From assembly GCA_964455935.1 (NCBI GenBank), contig CAYVZU010000140.1, forward strand, positions 1 to 9,862: a stretch of DNA of 9,862 bases, written 5' to 3'. Positions within the stretch are counted from its first letter, which is position 1, and every line of letters starts with the position of its first letter. Under the pieces are notes generated by a model that was not told where the DNA came from, made no database searches, and saw only the letters and a program-made list of their open reading frames with translations. The position numbers were made by a program, and so were the translations under genes. This document shows positions 1 through 5,906 of the stretch, piece after piece. This stretch comes from CAYVZU01 sp964455935. GTDB taxonomy: Bacteria > Fibrobacterota > CAYVZU01.

Positions 1-66
1 TCCTCTTCTCCGGCCTCAGTGTTTCTCTGTGGTTTCATGATTCTTTCGAGAGACGCGAGTAGTTAC

Positions 67-108
67 ATTCACAATTCATAATCATAGCTCACGACTCGCG
101 ACTACTTC
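67..108. repeat. Degenerate 7-nt tandem repeat overlapping the yitT stop
   Basis: Read on the plus strand, this stretch falls into six consecutive 7-nt units: attcaca, attcata, atcatag, ctcacga, ctcgcga, ctacttc. On the minus strand the units resemble TCGCGAG, TCGTGAG and TATGAAT. The period is exact while the sequence drifts, as in heptameric short tandem repeats of bacterial intergenic DNA. The last unit contains the yitT stop codon (102-104), so the array reaches the end of that gene. I see no T-run or strong stem, so this is not an obvious terminator. The 66 bases to the left hold no gene I can support. Confidence 0.5.
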
Positions 109-977
109 CGATAGTGCGCTCGGCGCAAAACTCCGCCATCCACATCGCCAACAGGATGGATCACGACAAATGCCGATTCGTCCACCGCCTTGACCAGCCT
201 TCGAATGCGCGGGATCTCGAGACGAGTAATGACACAAAACAGAATATCCTGTTCGCGCTCGGTAAACCCGCCCCTGCCTTTATAGATTGTCACGCCGCGT
301 CCCAACTCATTTAGAATGATTTGCCGGATATCGTCTGTTTTTTTCGAAACGATGGTCACCCCATTGTAGCTCTCGATCCCATGGAGAAGGAAATCCACGG
401 TTTTCGATGCCGCAAAATAGGTCAGCATGGAGTAAAGGGCAGACTCGATATTGAGCAGAATCGCGGCAACGGAAAAGATAGCCAGATTGATCACCATGAT
501 AATGTCGCCCACGGTGGCGGGAAGTCGCCTGCTGAGAATGAGCGCCATAATTTCGGTTCCGTCAAGCACGCCCCCGCCCCGGATTGAGAGTCCAATCCCC
601 GCGCCCAGGAAGACTCCTCCAAATGCCGCTGCCAGAAGGCGGTCGTGAGTCACTTCGGGATATGGGATGAAATGAACGGCCAGCGCAAGCCCGGAAATCG
701 CCAGAGCGCTCCGGATGGACACACCCCGGTTCATTTGAAAATACCCGGCCACAACAAAAGGCAGATTGATGATCAGCAGAAGAGCCGAAAGAGGGAATTG
801 TGACAGGGCCGTGATCAGCAGTGATACCCCGGTAACCCCGCCGTCAATGAAGGTATTGGGCAGAAGGAAGCCCTTTAGCCCCAGCCCGGCGGAAAGCACT
901 CCACCGCAAAGAAAGGCCGCATCGGCGATCCATCGGAATATCTTCCGCCTGCTCCGTGTTTGCGTTGCAGCACTCAT
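102..977 (-). CDS. yitT: YitT family membrane protein with C-terminal DUF2179 domain
   Basis: This 291-residue integral membrane protein belongs to the YitT/DUF161 family. The N-terminal two thirds hold about five hydrophobic segments (roughly residues 18-40, 48-80, 90-106, 114-134 and 155-190). The family sequence FLLPNTFIDGGVTGVSL lies near residues 37-53, and a second glycine-rich stretch, GGGVLDGTE, is at 134-142. The C-terminal cytosolic domain (about 205-280) is DUF2179, recognisable by GRGVTIYKGRGGFT and the following ILFCVITR. Length matches the family norm of about 280-295. The biochemical role is unknown; some members have been proposed to be transporters, without proof. The ATG at 977 has no Shine-Dalgarno of its own but overlaps a tiny upstream ORF that has one. 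The gene stands alone on its strand, with no functional link to the operon on the right. Family assignment is sure; function is not. Confidence 0.93.
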   Translation of the reverse strand: MSAATQTRSRRKIFRWIADAAFLCGGVLSAGLGLKGFLLPNTFIDGGVTGVSLLITALSQFPLSALLLIINLPFVVAGYFQMNRGVSIRSALAISGLALAVHFIPYPEVTHDRLLAAAFGGVFLGAGIGLSIRGGGVLDGTEIMALILSRRLPATVGDIIMVINLAIFSVAAILLNIESALYSMLTYFAASKTVDFLLHGIESYNGVTIVSKKTDDIRQIILNELGRGVTIYKGRGGFTEREQDILFCVITRLEIPRIRRLVKAVDESAFVVIHPVGDVDGGVLRRAHYRK

Positions 978-1014
978 ATAGTCCCGGCGAGTTCAGGCAT
1001 CCGGCCGCCTTCCT
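974..1014 (-). promoter_or_regulatory. Possible 8-codon leader ORF coupled to yitT
   Basis: On the minus strand an AGGAAGG ribosome-binding site (1014-1008) lies 7 nt before an ATG (1000-998). That ATG opens an eight-codon ORF, MPELAGTI. Its TGA (976-974) overlaps the yitT ATG (977-975) as ATGA. The yitT start has no ribosome-binding site at the usual distance, so translation of yitT could depend on ribosomes terminating here. This geometry is visible in the sequence; coupling is inference. The peptide is too short to judge by conservation here. Confidence 0.35.
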
Positions 1015-1269
1015 AATAAGGTCATAAACTACTGTCTACTCTTGGTTCCCGCAACTGCTTTGTCTCGCCTGGGGAATTCTCGAATCTGCGACAGCTTTGC
1101 ATATCTGCAATAGCCCCTGTCCCCTTAGGCGCGTAGAATTCCACTAACCAAGAGCTTCCTCCGCCAGGATCCGGGAAAGAGATCATGGCATAGGCCTTGC
1201 GGAACACGTGGAAGACCTGTTCGGCCATAATCCGTTTCATCATAAATACCACTTCAAAGGAGGTTTTGT
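978..1269. other. Divergent intergenic region, no confident gene
   Basis: This 292-bp spacer separates the divergent yitT and plus-strand membrane-protein starts, so it must hold promoters in both directions. I could not pick a convincing -35/-10 pair for either. A CATAAT at 1226-1231 could be a plus-strand -10 but has no good -35. A minus-strand ORF of 73 codons (ATG 1243, stop 1022) crosses the spacer. Its first 25 codons look coding-like, but the rest does not, it has no ribosome-binding site, and it matches no family I know. The minus-strand string ggggacaggggctatt (about 1112-1127) resembles sequences I recall near REP-associated transposases, but no element boundary is visible. Confidence 0.4.
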
Positions 1270-2154
1270 ATGGCAGATGCAGTTTACACTTCGGAGACCG
1301 CCACCGTAAGGCGCACATCCTGGTCGGCAATTTTCGCCGGAACCGTAATTGCCCTGGTGACCTGGATAACCCTGTCGCTGTTGGGCTTGGCCGTGGGACT
1401 TAGCACGGTCAATCCCGCCTCCGGCGGCGTTCCGCTGAGGGGACTGGGGATTGGCGCGGCGATCTGGTGGATCCTTGTGGGCCTGGTTTCTCTCTTTGCA
1501 GGCGGCTATGTGACAGGACGGCTAACCGGCAGTACCCGAAGAGCCGACGGTGCCATGAACGGACTTGTCACATGGGGCGTAACCTCGCTTTTTATGGTTT
1601 ACTTTCTTACAAGCTCCGTGGGTTCGATTATTGGCGGTGCCTTCGGGCTTGTTGGATCCGGCGTATCGGCTGCAGGGCAGGCCTTTGCCGGCGCAGCGCC
1701 GCAGATCGCGCAATCCATGCGTGATGGAAATGGCAAAAGACAGGATCCGCAAGAAGAAGCCAAGGAACTTTCCCGCGGTCAGCAGGGACAGCAAAAAGGC
1801 CAGGACGTCTCGGCTATGTTGAACCGGATCGCGAAATCGGATAAGGTTTCCCGCGCTGACCGCGACAGCCTCGTTAACCTTCTGGTCGCTCAAGCCAACA
1901 TGAGCCGGCCGGATGCGGAGCAGACCGCGGATCGCTGGATCAACACCTACGAGCAAGCCCGCGCACAGGGCGGCCAGAAAGGCGAGCAGGCAGCCCAAGT
2001 TGGGGAACAGGCGGCCGGCGCAGCAGCTGGAGCTTCGCTTGCGGCGTTCTTTCTAATGGTGCTGGGCGCTGTTGCAGCGGCCTGGGGCGGCGCAACCGGA
2101 ACACCCTATGAGCCGCGGCGGCCCGTATCGGCGGAAGTCAGACGCGCTGCATAA
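1270..2154 (+). CDS. Four-helix membrane protein of unknown function (PhnA-like/YrzE-type)
   Basis: The product has 294 residues. Hydrophobic segments lie near residues 19-43, 61-83, 100-122 and 252-274. Between the third and fourth is a long soluble part (about 145-250), rich in Gln, Glu, Lys and Arg, with repeated GQ/EQ stretches. Within it a short helical unit (about 184-230, SRADRDSLVNLLVAQANMSR and following) resembles a segment in membrane proteins often misannotated as PhnA-like. The opening TSWSAIFAGTVIALV is typical of that group. The function of the group is not known. The start is secure: AAAGGAGG (1256-1263) sits 6 nt before the ATG. The gene is monocistronic, between a divergent spacer and its own terminator. 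It is the only plus-strand gene here, so I infer no link to its neighbours. A stress or envelope role is possible but unproven. Confidence 0.85.
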   Translation: MADAVYTSETATVRRTSWSAIFAGTVIALVTWITLSLLGLAVGLSTVNPASGGVPLRGLGIGAAIWWILVGLVSLFAGGYVTGRLTGSTRRADGAMNGLVTWGVTSLFMVYFLTSSVGSIIGGAFGLVGSGVSAAGQAFAGAAPQIAQSMRDGNGKRQDPQEEAKELSRGQQGQQKGQDVSAMLNRIAKSDKVSRADRDSLVNLLVAQANMSRPDAEQTADRWINTYEQARAQGGQKGEQAAQVGEQAAGAAAGASLAAFFLMVLGAVAAAWGGATGTPYEPRRPVSAEVRRAA

Positions 2155-2189
2155 TCCTGAATACTGCAGTTGATTCGTGATGATTTGAT

Positions 2190-2220
2190 AAAGGGCGGTC
2201 CTTTGGGCCGCCCTTTTCGT
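2190..2220 (+). terminator. Intrinsic terminator of the plus-strand membrane protein
   Basis: AAAGGGCGG (2190-2198) pairs perfectly with CCGCCCTTT (2208-2216). Three further pairs (U-G, C-G, C-G) close the stem onto a 3-nt loop, giving about 12 bp. TTTTCGTTT follows directly. It begins 36 nt after the stop of the upstream gene. Read from the other strand the stem ends in TTTAT, so weak activity in that direction is possible. Confidence 0.9.
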
Positions 2221-2247
2221 TTATAGATAGAGTTAGGATCGGGCTTT

Positions 2248-2281
2248 AAAAAAGCAGGGGCGGATTATTCATCCACCCCTG
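2248..2281 (-). terminator. Intrinsic terminator of the cysK-moeB-metY operon
   Basis: On the minus strand an 11-bp stem, CAGGGGTGGAT with ATCCGCCCCTG (one G-U pair), encloses the loop GAATA. It is followed by C and six Ts (2253-2248). It starts 42 nt past the metY stop and ends the sulfur operon. It converges with the plus-strand terminator about 30 bp away, so read-through is blocked from both sides. Confidence 0.92.
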
Positions 2282-2323
2282 AAGACTCTAATCAACTAAA
2301 ACGCCTATCCAACTCAAAATCAA

Positions 2324-3613
2324 TTACTTAGCAAGCGAGTCGTCCAGCGCGCCAAGGATATCATCAATGTGCTCGATCCCGATCGAAAGCCGGACCAAAT
2401 CGGGGCTCAATCCGCCCTCCCGCTGCTGCTCTTCACTCAGTTGTGAATGAGAAGTACTGGCCGGGTGCAGGATCAGGCTTTTCGCATCGCCCACGTTTGC
2501 CAGGTGCGAGAAGAGCTGGATAGTATCGATGATCTTGACCGCGGCGTCGTAGCCGCCTTTGGGACCGAAAACGACCATTCCTCCAAAGCCTTTGGACAGG
2601 TATTTCGATGCCTTTGCATAAGCCGGGTCGTTCACCAGCCCGGGGTAACGCACCCAAGCCACCTTGGGATGTTTGGCCAGGTACTTCGCCACCGCAAGGG
2701 CGTTCTCCGAATGCCGGGGCATGCGAAGCGGAAGCGTCTCGATTCCCTGCAGGAATATCCAAGAGTTGTCGGGCGAAATCGCCGCTCCAAGATTGCGCAG
2801 AGGAACCAACCGGACCCGGAGCGCGAAGGGAATTGACGAGAGCGGCGCGGGGAGATCAAGGGCCCAGCGAAGTCCGTGATAATTGGCATCGGGCTCGGTG
2901 AAAAGCTTATGGCGGCCCGCTTTCCAGTCGAACTTGCCGGAATCCGTGATGATTCCGCCAATGGCTGCCCCGTGACCCCCCAGCCACTTGGTGAGCGAAT
3001 TAACCACAATGTCCGCACCATGCTCAATCGTTCGAAGGAGGTACGGCGTGGTGAAGGTCCCGTCCACAATCACCGGAATTCCGTGGCTGTGGGCGATTTT
3101 GGCAATGGCCCCAATGTCCATGAAATCCAGCACGGGATTGCCGATGGTCTCCAGGAAAACCGCGCGGGTCTTGTCGGTGATTGCCTTCTCCACATTCTTT
3201 GGATCCAGCGCATCGACAAACTTTGTGACAATCCCCATCTTGGGCAGAATGGCATCGAACATCGTGTACGTTCCGCCATAGAGATTGTTGGCCGAGATAA
3301 TTTCATCCCCGGCTTCCGCAAGAGTTATAATCGCATAGAATACCGCCGAAGTTCCCGAGGCCAGCGCCACCGAAGCCGCGCCTCCCTCCAACTGGGTCAC
3401 CCGTTGCTCAAGAATATCGTTGGTGGGATTCATCAATCGGGTGTAGATGTTGCCCAGTTCCTTCAAAGCGAAAAGATTGGCCGCGTGTTGGGTCGTTTTG
3501 AAAACGTAAGAACTGGTCCTGTAGACAGGCACCCCTCGCGACAGGGTGGTCGGGTCCGGGACTTGACCGGCATGCAGGGCCAGGGTTTCGAAACGATATT
3601 TTGGCTCGCTCAT
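2324..3613 (-). CDS. metY: O-acetylhomoserine sulfhydrylase (aminocarboxypropyltransferase)
   Basis: This is a PLP enzyme of the Cys/Met metabolism family that converts O-acetylhomoserine plus a sulfur donor to homocysteine, a direct sulfhydrylation route to methionine. From the chosen start it is 429 residues, the usual MetY length and longer than MetB/MetC (about 390). Visible residues are the phosphate-binding Y57 and R59 (YTRLMNPT), the PLP-stacking Y112 (LYGGT), D184 (VIVDGTF), and the Schiff-base lysine K209 in SLTKWLGGHG. The frame stays open for 31 codons upstream, but the ATG at 3613 has AGGAGG 5 nt before it and begins MSEPKYRFETLALHAG, as homologues do. It is the last gene of the operon, 16 bp after the moeB-type gene. 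Next to an E1-like enzyme it could take sulfur from a carrier-protein thiocarboxylate, as described for Wolinella. That point is inference. Confidence 0.95.
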   Translation of the reverse strand: MSEPKYRFETLALHAGQVPDPTTLSRGVPVYRTSSYVFKTTQHAANLFALKELGNIYTRLMNPTNDILEQRVTQLEGGAASVALASGTSAVFYAIITLAEAGDEIISANNLYGGTYTMFDAILPKMGIVTKFVDALDPKNVEKAITDKTRAVFLETIGNPVLDFMDIGAIAKIAHSHGIPVIVDGTFTTPYLLRTIEHGADIVVNSLTKWLGGHGAAIGGIITDSGKFDWKAGRHKLFTEPDANYHGLRWALDLPAPLSSIPFALRVRLVPLRNLGAAISPDNSWIFLQGIETLPLRMPRHSENALAVAKYLAKHPKVAWVRYPGLVNDPAYAKASKYLSKGFGGMVVFGPKGGYDAAVKIIDTIQLFSHLANVGDAKSLILHPASTSHSQLSEEQQREGGLSPDLVRLSIGIEHIDDILGALDDSLAK

Positions 3614-3629
3614 TGTTCCTCCTGATTTC

Positions 3630-4393
3630 CTATTGTATGCTTCCACAACTCTTGCAGTCAATTTTCCTGGTAAACGCAACTTTACGAAACTCCATGGACA
3701 GTGCATCGTAGGTAAGCAGAGCGTTGGTCAATAGCTCTCCAATACCCAAAATACACTTGATCGCCTCCGTCGCTTGAATACAACCCATAACACCCGGAAG
3801 AACTCCCAGAATTCCAACCTGACAACAATCCGGCACCGCGCCTTGCGGCGGCGGAGCATCGAAGATGCACCGTACACAGGCACTGCGGCCGGGAATCACA
3901 GTCATGGCCTGGCCTTTGAACTTCACCACTCCCGCATGCGAGAATGGCTTCTTTGTTTTTACGCAAGCATCGTTGATGAGGAACTTTGTTTCGAAGTTGT
4001 CAGTTCCATCAACAACGAATTCGTATCTGTCTATAACAGCCAAAGCATTGTCCTTATTCAAGATAGAATCAATCACCTCAACCTCAACCTCTGGGTTGAT
4101 TTCTAGAACGTTATCGCGAGCCGATTCGACCNNNNNNNNNNCTTGCGACTCCCGACGTTTTTGGATCGATATAGGACTTGCCTTTGCAGGTTTGTCAGAT
4201 CCACTTTATGCTTATCAACAATCCCCAGGCGCCCGGTTCCGGCCGCAGCAAGGTACATTGCAACCGGAGAACCAAGCCCGCTTGCCCCAATGATCAGTAC
4301 GCTGGATGAAAGCAGCTTTTCCTGCCCAGCAGCGCCCACTTCCTTCAGGACCAAATGGCGCAGATAGCGTTCGCGCTGTGCATCGCTCAGCAC
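3630..4393 (-). CDS. moeB: HesA/MoeB/ThiF family sulfur-carrier adenylyltransferase (interrupted by assembly gap)
   Basis: An E1-like enzyme that adenylates the C-terminal Gly-Gly of a small sulfur-carrier protein (MoaD, ThiS or CysO/HcyS type). The N-terminal part (84 residues) shows LSDAQRERYLRH, the nucleotide loop GASGLGSP, LGIVD and the arginine motif NLQRQVLY. After the gap, 166 residues hold DGTDNFETKFLIND, the zinc cysteines CVRC, GVLPGVMGCIQATEAIK and a second pair, CKSC. All expected catalytic motifs are present; there is no rhodanese extension. The two halves lie in different frames only because ten Ns stand between them. The chosen start is GTG at 4393, with a GGGGAG site upstream, 19 bp after the cysK stop; longer starts would overlap cysK. 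About 250 residues is the short MoeB/HesA size. Its place between cysK and metY argues for cysteine or homocysteine synthesis rather than molybdopterin, but the true partner is not in view. Confidence 0.88.
4132..4141. other. Assembly gap (10 Ns) inside the moeB-type gene
   Basis: Ten undetermined bases. The protein before the gap ends GSRK and the protein after it resumes VESARDN. Homologues read GxxKVExAR continuously, so little or nothing appears to be missing. Joining the flanks with a one-base overlap (…CGCAAG plus GTCGAA…) restores a single frame reading RKVES. The N-run is therefore probably a scaffold placeholder of arbitrary size. Confidence 0.9.
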
Positions 4394-4412
4394 CGGCTCT
4401 CCCCTTCCTGCA

Positions 4413-5381
4413 TTATGCGCGCAGCTCCTTGTCGCTAAAGATGCCGTCAAAGAGCGGTGAGGAAAGATACCTCTCTCCGGAATCCGGAAGCACGACGACA
4501 AACAGCTTCTCCGCAAATTCGGGCAGTGCAGCCAGACGCGCCGCCACGGCTACGGCCGCGCCACTTGAGATTCCAGCCAGAATCCCCTCTTCTTTCATAA
4601 GCCGGTGCGCATAATCGACCGATTCCTCGTTGGAGACCTGCTCAACGCGGTCGATCAGGGAAAGATCCAGCACTCCGGGAATGAAGCCGGCCCCAATTCC
4701 TTGGATTTTGTGAGGTCCCGGCTTGAGTTCCTGGCCGGCCAGCTTTTGCGACAGGACCGGCGAGGACGAAGGCTCAACCGCCACCGAGAGGATCTTGCGC
4801 CCCTGTACATTCTTGATGTACCGGGAGACGCCCGTGATGGTTCCGCCGGTTCCCACGCCGCTGACAAACACATCGACCTTCCCATCGGTATCGGCCCAAA
4901 TCTCCGGACCGGTCGTTTTTTCATGTATTTCCGGGTTGGCCGGATTGTTGAATTGCTGCAAGAGCACCCAATGCTTCGGATCCTCGGCCGCAATTTGTTC
5001 GGCGCGATCGACGGCGCCGCGCATTCCCTTCGGACCCTCGGTGAGGATTAGTTCCGCACCCAGCGCCTTGAGGATTTTGCGGCGTTCCAGGCTCATGGTT
5101 TCCGGCATGGTCAGGGTCAGCGAATAACCCTTTGCCGCTGCCACAAAGGCAAGGGCAATTCCCGTATTGCCGCTCGTGGGCTCGAGCAAGGCTGTGCCCT
5201 CCTTGAGCAGGCCCTTCTTCTCGGCGGCCAGGATCATGCTTGCGCCAATGCGATCCTTGACCGAGCCGGCCGGATTGCGCGATTCGATTTTGCCGTAGAT
5301 CCGGCCCCGAGTAATCCGGTTGAGCTTCACCAGCGGAGTTCTGCCAATAGTCTGTGAATTGTCCTGATGAAGATTTGACAT
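4413..5381 (-). CDS. cysK: Cysteine synthase A (O-acetylserine sulfhydrylase)
   Basis: This PLP fold-type II enzyme makes cysteine from O-acetylserine and sulfide. The protein is 322 residues, typical for CysK. Visible motifs are TIGRTPLVKLNR at the N-terminus, the PLP lysine K42 in NPAGSVKDR, the substrate loop TSGNTG (69-74), the phosphate-binding GTGGT (177-181), GIGAGFIP (228-235), GISSGAA (270-276) and PDSGERYLS (299-307). The last favours CysK over CysM. The ATG at 5381 has AGGGGA upstream overlapping the rrf2 TAG stop, so the two genes are 9 bp apart and probably translationally coupled. No serine acetyltransferase gene is present, so O-acetylserine must come from elsewhere. CysK of Bacillus also acts as signalling partner of the Rrf2 repressor CymR, which makes the adjacency to an Rrf2 gene meaningful. 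A carrier-protein-fed role like that of mycobacterial CysM is an alternative. Confidence 0.95.
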   Translation of the reverse strand: MSNLHQDNSQTIGRTPLVKLNRITRGRIYGKIESRNPAGSVKDRIGASMILAAEKKGLLKEGTALLEPTSGNTGIALAFVAAAKGYSLTLTMPETMSLERRKILKALGAELILTEGPKGMRGAVDRAEQIAAEDPKHWVLLQQFNNPANPEIHEKTTGPEIWADTDGKVDVFVSGVGTGGTITGVSRYIKNVQGRKILSVAVEPSSSPVLSQKLAGQELKPGPHKIQGIGAGFIPGVLDLSLIDRVEQVSNEESVDYAHRLMKEEGILAGISSGAAVAVAARLAALPEFAEKLFVVVLPDSGERYLSSPLFDGIFSDKELRA

Positions 5382-5390
5382 ACAATTCCC

Positions 5391-5822
5391 CTATATGCTG
5401 TAGTTCTCTGCCGGCCGCGCCTTCAATTCGCAGAGGTCCTTGAGAGTCTTTGAACCAATATAGCTCTTCATATGTTTCTGAAAATCCTTGGTAAAGGAAA
5501 AAACGGCACAGTCGCTCTTTCGGCTACATGGATGGGCGGAGCGCAGGCAATCGGCAAGCAAGAGCGGCCCATTAAGAATCTCAAGGACCGCCTCGATGGG
5601 AATTGCCTCCGGCGCTTTACCCAGGGAATATCCCCCTTTCTGCCCTTTGCGGCTCTGGACAAAACCAGGCGCCAGGAGCTTAAGCAACAGCTGATCCAAA
5701 AATTTCTTGGGGATCCCGGTCCGCTGCGAAATGACCTTGGAGGTCAACTGGCCGGCAGGATAAGCCGCAGCCAGTTCAAGCAGTGCCCTGATCCCATAAG
5801 TTGTTCGTTTGTTAAATAACAT
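5391..5822 (-). CDS. Rrf2 family transcriptional regulator (CymR/IscR-like)
   Basis: This 143-residue winged-helix regulator is the first gene of the sulfur operon. The opening MLFNKRTTYGIRALLELA is a canonical Rrf2 start. The helix-turn-helix spans about residues 26-51, and the wing about 53-68 (GFVQSRKGQKGGYSL). Three cysteines at 92, 99 and 105 (spacing C-x6-C-x5-C) fall where IscR binds its [2Fe-2S] cluster (C-x5-C-x5-C). The IscR histidine ligand three residues later is absent, so cluster binding is possible but unproven. The protein ends in NYSI. A C-terminal isoleucine is what CysE uses to dock in the CysK active site, and Bacillus CymR has the same kind of tail as I recall it. The gene is 9 bp from cysK and likely represses its own operon. 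The start codon lies only about 10 nt from the expected transcription start, without a clear ribosome-binding site. Confidence 0.92.
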   Translation of the reverse strand: MLFNKRTTYGIRALLELAAAYPAGQLTSKVISQRTGIPKKFLDQLLLKLLAPGFVQSRKGQKGGYSLGKAPEAIPIEAVLEILNGPLLLADCLRSAHPCSRKSDCAVFSFTKDFQKHMKSYIGSKTLKDLCELKARPAENYSI

Positions 5823-5839
5823 ACTAAGTCTATGGTTTA

Positions 5840-5869
5840 AGTATACATTGATAAATTCACCAATGTCAA
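5840..5869 (-). promoter_or_regulatory. Sigma70-type promoter of the rrf2-cysK-moeB-metY operon
   Basis: On the minus strand TTGACA (5869-5864, a perfect -35) is followed after 18 bp by TATACT (5845-5840, five of six to the -10 consensus). Transcription should start near 5833, giving a leader of only about 10 nt before the ATG at 5822. I see no terminator between the amrS stop at 5907 and this promoter, so some read-through from amrS is possible. Confidence 0.75.
5845..5866. promoter_or_regulatory. 22-bp dyad operator between -35 and -10 boxes
   Basis: Outer arms ACATTG (5845-5850) and CAATGT (5861-5866) are perfect inverted repeats. Across all 22 positions, 18 agree with the reverse complement. 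The dyad fills the promoter spacer and touches both boxes, the classical site for a repressor. The obvious candidate is the Rrf2 protein encoded directly downstream. Size and AT-rich centre suit an Rrf2 dimer, but I cannot match it to a named consensus. Confidence 0.6.
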
Positions 5870-5906
5870 GCTGGATTTGGGAAACTTGTGCAGGGCGGAG
5901 GCTTTG

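Noticed and set aside
1..101. CRISPR-like repeats at the left edge
   Set aside because: The period is 7 nt and contiguous; there are no long identical repeats with spacers.
1022..1243. Minus-strand ORF of 73 codons in the divergent spacer
   Set aside because: Only the first third looks coding-like, there is no Shine-Dalgarno, and I recognise no family. It is kept as a remark in the spacer entry.
2876..3625. Plus-strand open frame of 249 codons
   Set aside because: It lies antisense to metY, which has full family motifs; the translated sequence has no recognisable domain and no ribosome-binding site.
3614..3706. Longer metY start 31 codons upstream
   Set aside because: The extension would overlap the moeB-type gene and has no family similarity; the internal ATG has a perfect AGGAGG at the right distance.
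3630..4393. Frameshifted pseudogene of moeB
   Set aside because: The frame change coincides exactly with the N-run, and all motifs on both sides are intact, so an assembly cause is far more likely.
4394..4516. Longer moeB start inside cysK
   Set aside because: The extra residues overlap the cysK 3' end and are not family-like; homology begins at the LSDAQRERY stretch right after the GTG at 4393.
5823..5906. SAM riboswitch or T-box before the sulfur operon
   Set aside because: The predicted transcript leader is only about 10 nt, too short for a riboswitch, and I see no stem array upstream.
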